From an uncultured Porphyromonadaceae bacterium (GTDB taxonomy: Bacteria > Bacteroidota > Bacteroidia > Bacteroidales > Muribaculaceae), in the NCBI GenBank assembly GCA_902462525.1, contig CABQCA010000062.1:1-12221 (forward strand): DNA of 12,221 bases. Reading direction: 5' to 3'. The translations under genes and the position numbers were made by a program. Within the stretch, counting starts at the first letter, position 1; the number at the start of each line of letters is the position of its first letter. This document shows, piece by piece, positions 7,401 through 12,221 of this stretch. The notes below the pieces were generated by a model, which was not told the DNA's origin, searched no databases, and saw nothing but the letters and a program-made list of their open reading frames with translations.

Positions 7401-8336
7401 ATGGGCACCGAGACAAAGCAGTTTACTTCGAGCATTGTCATAGCATCGGTTACAGCCGATGTGACGGTGAACGTCGAGTTCGGCCGTGAGACAGCAAGCT
7501 ATCCTGTTGAAGTTTATGCCAACAACGGCGGCAGCGTATCGCTCAACGGAACGGTTTCAACCGGAATAATCATAGAAGAAGGCAAGCCTCTTGCCATCAA
7601 GGCTATCCCCGATGCCGGCAAGAAGGTGCAGAGTGCTTCCTGGACAATGGGCGGAGAAGTCAGAACGTTCACCGGCGAGACTGTCATCGCCGCTGTCACG
7701 GCCGCTGTTAGAGTCGATGTCGTTTTTGCCGACAACGGCGGAAGCACAGGCGAAACGGCTACTGCGACTTTCGATTTCACAGTTCCGTCGGCTCTCAATC
7801 CGGCACAGACAGTGAATACGTCGAACAGCCCTGTATGCGAGGTCGACGGTGTGACATTCTCCAACAATGGCGCGACTGTAGTAACCACCGGCGGAGGCAC
7901 GACCGCACGTCTGTGGGCATATCGCGAATCTTTCCAGTACCGCGTGTACAACGGCGCTACAATGGTGATAAAAGTCAACGACCAGAACGCTAAAATCACC
8001 GGCATCGTCTTCGAAGGCGCCAACAACGATGCCCTCACTATCGGCGGTACGGCTCTTGCCGACGAAGCAAAAGTCACCTACACGCTGCCCGCACCCGCCA
8101 ACAGCATTCAGGTGAAATGTGTGACTAACGGTTCGCACAAGCGCGCCGACATCAGCAGGATTACAGTGGAATATACCACCGCATCAAGCGGCATCGAAGG
8201 TGTCGAAGTAGCCGGCGGTCCGGTCGAAGTCTTCACTCTCACCGGTCTGAAGATTGCTGATAGCACCGAAGGTCTTGCCCCCGGCATCTACCTTGTTCGT
8301 CGCGGCAACAAGGTAAGCAAGGTTGCAATAAAATAA
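4401..8336 (+). CDS. BspA-like LRR multidomain surface protein with T9SS-type C-terminal tail
   Basis: This 1311-residue exported protein is probably a surface adhesin or binding protein. Residues 1-22 are a signal peptide (GYS|KS). Residues about 74-515 are roughly 17 BspA/LRR_5 repeats of the IGxxAFxxCxxLxxIxLP type. Residues about 537-557 form the cap usual for these arrays (VPTKSVNAYKSAAGWKEF). Then come B-repeat-like module 1 (564-644), a Big_2-type Ig-like domain (about 647-728), a second Ig-like region (about 729-812), an LRR-cap-like module ending VPAGSVAAYQSTRPWSSF (about 813-945), and B-repeat-like modules 2 (948-1030) and 3 (1033-1112). A Gly/Thr-rich beta-sandwich region (about 1118-1263) precedes a final segment (about 1264-1311) with VEVFTLTGLKIADS and LAPGIYLVRRG, the pattern of a T9SS type A sorting domain. 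BspA-like proteins bind host or bacterial surface proteins in other species; the ligand here is unknown. Export by T9SS is an inference from the tail. The ATG at 4401 is fixed by the signal peptide. Confidence 0.9.
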   Translation: MKKFTRLFLAVMCFIISLNGYSKSFTLEGITYSVISETEKTVAVAQPASGQDPYKGAIKIPGTVQFEGRDYDVVKIDSYAFAEDVTNGPHLLESIEMNNNITAIEECAFQGCKALTSVSIPNRTRYIGVNAFAYCEKLTQLKLGDYLEEIRDGAFMECVSLGVVNLPSRIKTVGKEAFKNCKTLTGIKFPVSLETAGDEAFANCSNLATIDFGKVSSLGSGCFENCTSIAKIALPTNFETIRPSTFSGCSKLKDISFSTDLSVISDNAFNGCSSLVELTLPGTLKEIGENAFGACSGINRLTFADNSAELRYGSGNFTDSPVERLTLGRTLRYTSTNPGAFSEASRKVNSLKNVEITSTVSALPKAIFKSCKVLTTLNIAEGLQTIGQSAFETCEGLIDLKLPSTVVTIENQAFSQCYFLENFTLPAGVSVVSADAFFQCRHITSVDLSNITEIRSNAFGECDRLAEVTLSASLKSIGANAFSSCKELKTIVFPSTLSSIGAGAFFESGLRDITSEATVPPTAKDDTWSPEIYESATVTVPTKSVNAYKSAAGWKEFTQFAYTEVFDITVSANAGGRVLLNGSQVASLELVKGSSLTIAVEPEAGKVVESASYTMGSTTQSFTTTATISEVTADVSVNVKFGDKPLVPPTAIAFNPAKYNIRPGETAVLNVEYTPSDAYAPVQYSVVSGSDYVTVSESGVVTGVRNGTATVEATTGSLTARAVVVVDDGSVQIAPFDASELALYEPYQCSVTGADGVNPADIVWSSNNPAVIMSKDGVLMFAESESYYWVNAVIKAELPAGQEATMEISVDLSSKTPYTFTYMSQTYKAVAPYKLAWDNMRREISADVTVPANVTFEGFTYTVTAFNLVSYNGSSDFDVTLPATITDVNIDNNFVGDIYCYAVNPPKGSLSLYSDTEHIIYVPAGSVAAYQSTRPWSSFTIRAMGSDEYNVTVSINDASLGEVTLNGQPSTGLKVAKGEKLTIKATPFYSDYVVKSASYTMGTETKQFTSSIVIASVTADVTVNVEFGRETASYPVEVYANNGGSVSLNGTVSTGIIIEEGKPLAIKAIPDAGKKVQSASWTMGGEVRTFTGETVIAAVTAAVRVDVVFADNGGSTGETATATFDFTVPSALNPAQTVNTSNSPVCEVDGVTFSNNGATVVTTGGGTTARLWAYRESFQYRVYNGATMVIKVNDQNAKITGIVFEGANNDALTIGGTALADEAKVTYTLPAPANSIQVKCVTNGSHKRADISRITVEYTTASSGIEGVEVAGGPVEVFTLTGLKIADSTEGLAPGIYLVRRGNKVSKVAIK
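4620..5945 (+). repeat. Array of about 17 BspA-type leucine-rich repeats
   Basis: Units of about 23-25 residues recur with the core (I/V)xxxAFxxC or a close variant, from IDSYAF (Phe81) to IGAGAF (Phe505). One unit near TSTNPGAF is irregular and follows a longer insertion, as if the solenoid were interrupted there. The DNA has diverged between units, so the array is old rather than freshly amplified. Confidence 0.88.
6090..6332 (+). repeat. B-repeat-like module, copy 1
   Basis: Residues 564-644 run from EVFDITVSANAGGRVLLNG to VNVKFGDK. The core VESASYTMG and the ending VTADVSVNVKFG recur in copies 2 and 3. The module resembles the small beta-rich B-repeats of bacterial surface proteins. It directly follows the LRR cap. 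Confidence 0.75.
7242..7490 (+). repeat. B-repeat-like module, copy 2
   Basis: Residues 948-1030 share with copy 1 the pattern VTVSxNxxxxGxVxLNG, the core KSASYTMG and the ending VTADVTVNVEFG. The 17-bp DNA string GGTTACAGCCGATGTGA is identical in copies 1 and 2. Like copy 1, it directly follows a cap-like VPAGSVAAYQS segment. Confidence 0.75.
7497..7732 (+). repeat. B-repeat-like module, copy 3
   Basis: Residues 1033-1112 start SYPVEVYANNGGSVSLNG, carry the core QSASWTMGG and end VTAAVRVDVVFADN. This copy follows copy 2 with almost no linker and is the most diverged of the three. Confidence 0.72.
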
Positions 8337-8359
8337 GTATTTATTTATATTTGGTCCAT

Positions 8360-8394
8360 GCGTGCCCGGTCCCTCCGACCGGGTGCGCTTTTTT
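8360..8394 (+). terminator. Intrinsic terminator after the LRR surface protein gene
   Basis: The arms 8360-8371 (GCGTGCCCGGTC) and 8377-8388 (GACCGGGTGCGC) make a 12-bp stem with two adjacent G-U pairs and a 5-nt loop. Six T (8389-8394) follow. On the minus strand no T-run follows the stem, so it works mainly for the plus-strand gene. Confidence 0.9.
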
Positions 8395-8431
8395 AGTATG
8401 TTTTCAGTTAACTTCTTCCGAGGATGAGAAT

Positions 8432-8464
8432 GTCCCCGAAAGTTTCAGTCTGACTTTCGGGGAC
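8432..8464 (-). terminator. Perfect 12-bp hairpin after the minus-strand operon, no U-tract
   Basis: GTCCCCGAAAGT (8432-8443) and ACTTTCGGGGAC (8453-8464) are exact inverted repeats around a 9-nt loop. The hairpin lies 24 bp beyond the stop of the 727-residue minus-strand gene and is the only strong candidate end for that transcript. It lacks a T-run in either direction: on the minus strand it is followed by ATTCTC. It may be a weak terminator, a 3'-end stabiliser or an insulator between convergent transcripts. The rest of 8395-8488 shows nothing else. Confidence 0.5.
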
Positions 8465-8488
8465 TCTTCAGGGAATTCAGGTGTAAAT

Positions 8489-10672
8489 CTATTGTTTTGT
8501 AAGAACAAACTGCTTTTTAGAGAATCGGGGCGCTATTTTCATGGACGAGGAATTCAGTTCCAGTACCAGAAATGTTATTGTAGAACCGTTCTCCATCTTT
8601 ATTGAGATTCCTCCTTTTTGAGGTGAGTTAACCTTGTATGTAAATGGTGTGCCGTTATATGTGCCTGTGGATTCATCGGAAAAAGTCATTATTACATTTT
8701 CTCCTGTCACGCTTCCGCACCAGGTGCCCAGCAGTGAGTTCCGTGGCACGCCGGCCGAACCGGGAATATCAATTTCGATGAATTCGATGGTATTTGCTGT
8801 CCGTTTTACTTTATATTTGTTGTCTTTTTCCACAACCGGCAGGATATTTCCTTGGTGGAAGGTGGTTTCATCGACAGTCGATTGGCTGACAACCGATTGT
8901 CCCGAAACGATATACCTTGCGCTTCTGCTGCCCTGATAGATGACAGGCGAGAGAAACATGCCGCTTAGCGGAGTTGCCGGCGCCGCTTTGATAATCTGAT
9001 CCCTGTATTTGAATATCGGACGGACGACAACGTTTTCAGGGTCGATGCCTTTAAGTTCGTCGCGAAGAGGAAATTCTGTGTTAAAGCTTTGCGCTTCCGC
9101 GTTTTTTGGCTGGAGAATATCGCTGTTTTCCTCGTCCCATAATCTCTTTATGGTTTCGTCGGTCTGAGAGTCGGCAACTTCGAACCCTATCTCAATCGGT
9201 GATTCGACAGGATTTTCAGAATAAGTAGCTACATCGATAGCTTTGGAGAGCCCGGGGGTCTGGACAAACGAGCCATGCTCCCGTCCGGCGGTGGAACGTG
9301 TATGGAACTCAGGAAAGAGATCCAGCGTTCCTATTTCATAGGGTAGTTCAGCTTCAAAAGGCAATTTGGAGCGGTCTTGTTTTCCGAAAATCCAGTTGGT
9401 AAGGCGGTAGGTGTATGTTTCCATGGCTAATTTTGCCGACAAAGTAATCTTTGCCTTTCCATAGGTCTCCTGAGAGTACTCTGTGGTCAGCCGGTTGATG
9501 GCCCCCATGCCGAACTCACCATTCAATTCCGGACCAAGTTTAATCATCGCGCCTGCCCCCAGCCTGTCGAAAAGGACACCGATTCCGATGTCGGCAAGAG
9601 CTCCGAGATATAACTTGCCGTTGAGGTAGCACTGCACTTTCTGCTCCATATCTCCGAGAGGATTCTGAGTGAAGACAGGTTCCCGAAAAGTATTCTGTCC
9701 GTCTTTGCGTTCCCATTCGAATACGGCCTTGTATTCGGTCTTATATTCATAATCGATTCCGGCTTCTACCATGAAATCAAGGAAACCTCCTAACTCAATG
9801 TCAAGAGCAATGGCGCCCATAGCTGTTGGGAGCCGGAATCTTACAGGCATCGGCGAAGAGACAATTTCTTTTTTTATGTTGTCTTTTGATTCAAAGACAG
9901 CTTTGATTTCGGGCGATATGCAGACAGTGATAAGAGCATGATAGTAATGATTCCATGGATCGAACACCACTTCTTCTGCTTTTATGCCTGAAGTAAGATT
10001 GATATGTCCGCTCGCGGTAATGTTGTCGTAGTCTATCTCCGGCAGTTTGATTTCAAAGTGCTTATATTCCATATCGGCTTCTCCGGCAAGGGACCTGCTC
10101 TGGATTTCGGTGCCGTCACCGCTTAGAAAGAACTTGTCAAACATTTCTTCCGGCGGGAGATAATCGATTGCAGCCACAACCACACCGTTTTCCGTCGCTA
10201 CATTTTTTACATAAGCGCAAATTCCGTAAGGCAGTACGTCGGTAATTCTGTCGTAGTATACTTTCTCGCCGGTTCTGACGATTAACGATGCATCGGTCCC
10301 GGACTTGTATTTTAATTTGGCTTCATCAAATTCCCCGATAGCGTCGGCCTCTTCATCGGAGAGGCGGCGTACCGATGCCTTTGTCTTGATTGTGTTCCGC
10401 GATCCGAAGGCCACAGAGTCGATGTCGGCAATCGGGACGATGACCGCACTGCCGTCGCTGCGCACAAAAGCCTGCGACACAAGTTCTTCATGTTCAACTG
10501 AATCGGCATCGAACTTAGTCAGCTCGATCCGTGCCACTTTGTCGGAATAAAATATGTTTGTGATTCCGGATTTGCGGAATACGAGTATCTGTTTATGTTC
10601 GTCGCTTTCGGCGAGTATTGAAACCGAGGTGAAGCAAATGGCCGCAAACAGAAGTAATAGTCGCTGTTTCAT
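8489..10672 (-). CDS. Exported protein of unknown function, N-terminal PLADIDSV-type module and lipocalin-like C-terminus
   Basis: I do not recognise this 727-residue protein as a whole. Residues 1-21 are a signal peptide (ILA|ES) with no lipobox. Residues about 28-95 form a small beta module ending VPIADIDSVAFG; the next protein in the operon has a similar one ending FPLGDIIRYEFG, and the type is common at the start of Bacteroidales exported proteins. Residues about 190-470 are a long, glycine-punctuated beta-rich region (for example GALADIGIGVLFDRLGAGAM) that could be a large beta-sandwich or barrel-like structure. Residues 647-727 begin LLGTWCG and contain MTFSDESTGTYNG and ITFLVLEL, like the lipocalin-like domains of Bacteroidales secreted proteins. 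No catalytic motif is visible. Its start overlaps the upstream gene's stop by 4 bp (ATGA), which implies coupled translation. It is the last gene of the operon. Confidence 0.82.
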   Translation of the reverse strand: MKQRLLLLFAAICFTSVSILAESDEHKQILVFRKSGITNIFYSDKVARIELTKFDADSVEHEELVSQAFVRSDGSAVIVPIADIDSVAFGSRNTIKTKASVRRLSDEEADAIGEFDEAKLKYKSGTDASLIVRTGEKVYYDRITDVLPYGICAYVKNVATENGVVVAAIDYLPPEEMFDKFFLSGDGTEIQSRSLAGEADMEYKHFEIKLPEIDYDNITASGHINLTSGIKAEEVVFDPWNHYYHALITVCISPEIKAVFESKDNIKKEIVSSPMPVRFRLPTAMGAIALDIELGGFLDFMVEAGIDYEYKTEYKAVFEWERKDGQNTFREPVFTQNPLGDMEQKVQCYLNGKLYLGALADIGIGVLFDRLGAGAMIKLGPELNGEFGMGAINRLTTEYSQETYGKAKITLSAKLAMETYTYRLTNWIFGKQDRSKLPFEAELPYEIGTLDLFPEFHTRSTAGREHGSFVQTPGLSKAIDVATYSENPVESPIEIGFEVADSQTDETIKRLWDEENSDILQPKNAEAQSFNTEFPLRDELKGIDPENVVVRPIFKYRDQIIKAAPATPLSGMFLSPVIYQGSRSARYIVSGQSVVSQSTVDETTFHQGNILPVVEKDNKYKVKRTANTIEFIEIDIPGSAGVPRNSLLGTWCGSVTGENVIMTFSDESTGTYNGTPFTYKVNSPQKGGISIKMENGSTITFLVLELNSSSMKIAPRFSKKQFVLTKQ

Positions 10673-11124
10673 TTCTTTGTCATTTTAAATGATGAACGGC
10701 CGATTCTGACGAGGTATATCCCGGCGCTCAGGCCGCTGATGTCTATCACTTTATCCTTAAGAATGAAAGGACGCTCCGATCCGTCGGTGCTGTAGATGCT
10801 GACCGGCCCGTTTTCGCTGTGCATGGAAAAATCGATGTATCCGCGTCGGTCAATTGTTATGCCGGTCAGATTTCCTTCGACTTTTTCGATGGAGGATGAT
10901 TCGTCGCCGAATTCATAGCGGATTATGTCGCCGAGAGGAAACGATAAAATGCCGATATTCATTTGTGTGCCGGAAAATGTTATTTCGCGGGCATCTTCGA
11001 AGGGTATTATTTTTGTACGGTCGGCTGTCATGTAGAGTACAATAGCATCGGTTGTCTCCGCCGTCATGACAGATGGTGCCAATAATGACAGTACAAGGGT
11101 TATATAAAAACAGAGATGTCTCAT
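10669..11124 (-). CDS. Small exported protein with T9SS-type C-terminal tail
   Basis: This 151-residue protein has a signal peptide at 1-22 (VMTA|ET). Residues about 26-75 are a small beta module with TKIIPFEDAREITFSG and FPLGDIIRYEFG, matching the N-terminus of the 727-residue protein encoded next. The last about 50 residues (VSIYSTDGSE, then LSAGIYLVRIG and a Lys-rich end) fit the T9SS type A sorting-domain pattern also seen at the end of the LRR surface protein. The protein is thus little more than one module plus a tail. This kind of short module-plus-tail protein is common in Bacteroidales, and its role is unknown. It starts 41 bp after the preceding gene's stop and its own stop overlaps the next start by 4 bp, so it is clearly in the operon. 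The 41-bp gap holds a small TCAATA/TATTGA inverted repeat (11140-11154) but no recognisable promoter. Confidence 0.82.
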   Translation of the reverse strand: MRHLCFYITLVLSLLAPSVMTAETTDAIVLYMTADRTKIIPFEDAREITFSGTQMNIGILSFPLGDIIRYEFGDESSSIEKVEGNLTGITIDRRGYIDFSMHSENGPVSIYSTDGSERPFILKDKVIDISGLSAGIYLVRIGRSSFKMTKK

Positions 11125-11165
11125 ATATGGTGTTGTTTGTCAATAAGATATTGATTCGAAGACGG

Positions 11166-11759
11166 CTATTTATAGACATATCCGTCATCTGTATGAATAA
11201 TAGCGTCGATTTCCGGAATATACATAAGTACAAAGGCATCCTTACCATCGACAAGCGCTATCATATTGCCTTGTATGTAGTATCTCCAGATTTGAGATCT
11301 TTCCGATGAAGTTTCAGTGCATGTATTGTCGGTGAAAGCGTAGGTCCTTTCTGTAAAAGAACTACTCCACTTTTTTCCGTTGAGAAACTCGTGGGACAGT
11401 TCGCCGGTATGTTTGGCGTGCTCTGCTACGGGCACTGAAAGAAGCTGTGATTTTCCTATCATCACGCCGTCGACGGTGGCGGAAATGAAGAACGGGAGTT
11501 TTGTCCAGTCGGTTTTGGAGAAAGTGTCGGCGGTCCCGACTGCAACGGAGAGGATTCCGAAATCGTTTGTGGTGGCCGACTTCGTTTCGGTGCAGACCAC
11601 AGCATTTTCAGAGTTAGTGATTTCGACAGTGACATTCACGGTTTCGTTCGCTCTCGGTTCGCCGGTGGCAGTGTTGAGCAGCGTCACCTGATACCCGATT
11701 TGTGCGTTTGCAATAATAGAAAGCAGGCAGTATATTGCCAATAGCGTCAGATGTTTCAT
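11166..11759 (-). CDS. Exported protein with Bacteroidetes 'YQ...LLSVP' N-terminal module and lipocalin-like C-terminus (paralogue B)
   Basis: This is a 197-residue protein when started at the ATG at 11757-11759, which begins a proper signal peptide (MKHLTLLAIYCLLSIIANA|Q). An in-frame ATG at 11792 is less likely because it would overlap the upstream gene and displace the signal peptide. Residues 20-118 match a module common at the N-terminus of Bacteroidetes exported proteins: a GYQ start, TGEPRANETVNVTVEI, NDFGILSVAVG, then SQLLSVPVAEHAK. In other proteins it precedes very different C-terminal parts. Residues about 119-197 are a short beta-rich domain (LNGKKW, YAFTDNTC, WRYYIQGNMIAL) resembling small lipocalin-like domains. 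The upstream neighbour is a near-identical paralogue over 65 module residues but differs after FLNGK. The two are 23 bp apart. The function is unknown; secretion or surface exposure is inferred. Confidence 0.84.
   Translation of the reverse strand: MKHLTLLAIYCLLSIIANAQIGYQVTLLNTATGEPRANETVNVTVEITNSENAVVCTETKSATTNDFGILSVAVGTADTFSKTDWTKLPFFISATVDGVMIGKSQLLSVPVAEHAKHTGELSHEFLNGKKWSSSFTERTYAFTDNTCTETSSERSQIWRYYIQGNMIALVDGKDAFVLMYIPEIDAIIHTDDGYVYK
11377..11568 (-). repeat. Duplicated module DNA, copy in paralogue B
   Basis: This 192-bp stretch matches 12030-12221 at a constant offset of 653 bp with no gaps. I counted 21 mismatches over 188 compared bases (about 89% identity). They are concentrated toward the C-terminal side of the module. 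The last 55 bases (11514-11568) are identical to 12167-12221. Confidence 0.92.
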
Positions 11760-11782
11760 GGCGGAAATGAATAAATGATATG

Positions 11783-12221
11783 CTATTTCCATTCATATTC
11801 TTCTGTGAAAAACCTGCCATCAGCATAGTAAATCACTTCATATCTATGCTCGTTCTCTACAGACCCGTCATCATTATAAATGGTATTAACATATGGCCGT
11901 ATAATGATATTTCCTATAATAAAGTATTTTCCTCGGTCAGGATCGTCGTCACCCCAGCTTCTTGTACAATAATCTTTAGAAAAAGAAATTCTGTATGCTG
12001 AAGGACCACCAATGGGGCGGAGACTCTTTCCGTTGAGAAATTCGTGGGATAGTTGGCCGGTGTACTTTGCATATTCAGCGACGGGAACGGAAAGAAGTTG
12101 GGATTTTCCTATCATCACACCGTCGACTGTAGCGGAAATGAAGAACGGGAGTTTCGTCCAGTCGGCTTTGGAGAAAGTGTCGGCGGTCCCGACTGCAACG
12201 GAGAGGATTCCGAAATCGTTT
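11783..12221 (-). CDS. Paralogue A of the same exported family (5' end outside the window)
   Basis: The reading frame runs unbroken from the window edge to a TAG at 11783-11785 and gives 145 visible residues, starting inside the conserved module at NDFGILSVAV. The GTG at 12118 is not a start, because the conserved module continues upstream of it. The first 65 visible residues differ from paralogue B at only four positions (Thr/Ala, two His/Tyr, Glu/Gln). After FLNGK the sequences part abruptly: this copy continues SLRPIGG, then YRISFSKDYC, KYFIIGNIII and ends EEYEWK. A skeleton is still shared (Tyr near the start, a Cys-Thr, then an IxGNxI strand), so both C-termini probably have the same small lipocalin-like fold with different surfaces. 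The missing N-terminus should hold a signal peptide and the GYQ start of the module. Confidence 0.82.
   Translation of the reverse strand, partial: NDFGILSVAVGTADTFSKADWTKLPFFISATVDGVMIGKSQLLSVPVAEYAKYTGQLSHEFLNGKSLRPIGGPSAYRISFSKDYCTRSWGDDDPDRGKYFIIGNIIIRPYVNTIYNDDGSVENEHRYEVIYYADGRFFTEEYEWK
12030..12221 (-). repeat. Duplicated module DNA, copy in paralogue A
   Basis: This is the partner of 11377-11568. The match reaches the window edge without a mismatch in its final 55 bases, so the true repeat extends beyond the window and its full length cannot be stated. The other end of the match coincides with the FLNGK codons. Confidence 0.92.

Noticed and set aside
4902..8138. Several antisense frames inside the LRR surface protein gene
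   Set aside because: Their repeat-like look is the reverse image of the LRR and beta modules, and none has its own start context.
11140..11154. TCAATA-AGA-TATTGA inverted repeat in the 41-bp gap between two operon genes
   Set aside because: It is a short AT-only stem with no T-run after it, too weak to call a terminator or operator.
11760..11792. Earlier in-frame ATG at 11792 for paralogue B
   Set aside because: It would overlap the upstream gene's stop and put 11 extra residues in front of a good signal peptide beginning at 11759.

Overview
The window looks like chromosomal DNA from a gut Bacteroidales, most likely a Muribaculaceae-type organism. This rests on sequence character, not a database match. 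The evidence is a FadL-like barrel of the Bacteroidetes type, a BspA-like leucine-rich-repeat surface protein, C-terminal tails resembling type IX secretion (T9SS) sorting domains, Bacteroidetes-style -7 boxes (TAnnTTTG) and the lack of obvious Shine-Dalgarno sequences. Every gene in the window encodes an exported protein with a predicted signal peptide, except the last gene, whose N-terminus lies off the edge.

Plus strand, 1-8394. Three separately terminated genes follow one another: an outer-membrane FadL/OmpP1-like barrel (76-1680), a secreted GH31 glycoside hydrolase (1867-4197) and a 1311-residue modular surface protein (4401-8336). The last has about 17 BspA-type LRRs, three copies of a B-repeat-like beta module, Ig-like modules and a sorting-tail-like C-terminus. 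Each gene is followed by a hairpin plus T-run terminator, at 1751-1791, 4237-4273 and 8360-8394. Exact -7 boxes precede the second and third genes. The first gene has no visible promoter and is probably read from upstream.

Minus strand, 12221-8489. A compact operon runs toward the plus-strand genes and meets them at 8395-8488. In transcription order it holds two tandem paralogues (the first cut by the window edge), a 151-residue protein with a sorting-like tail, and a 727-residue unrecognised protein with a lipocalin-like end. Spacings are 23 bp, 41 bp and a 4-bp ATGA overlap. The two paralogues share a nearly identical module found at the N-terminus of many Bacteroidetes exported proteins and diverge abruptly after the residues FLNGK. 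The last two genes share a different N-terminal module. No catalytic residues are recognisable in any of these four proteins, so the operon looks like a set of secreted or surface proteins of unknown purpose. It is the least ordinary part of the window. The plus-strand genes look like ordinary nutrient-uptake, glycan-degradation and surface-adhesion functions.

No tRNA, rRNA, CRISPR array, transposase or phage gene was seen.
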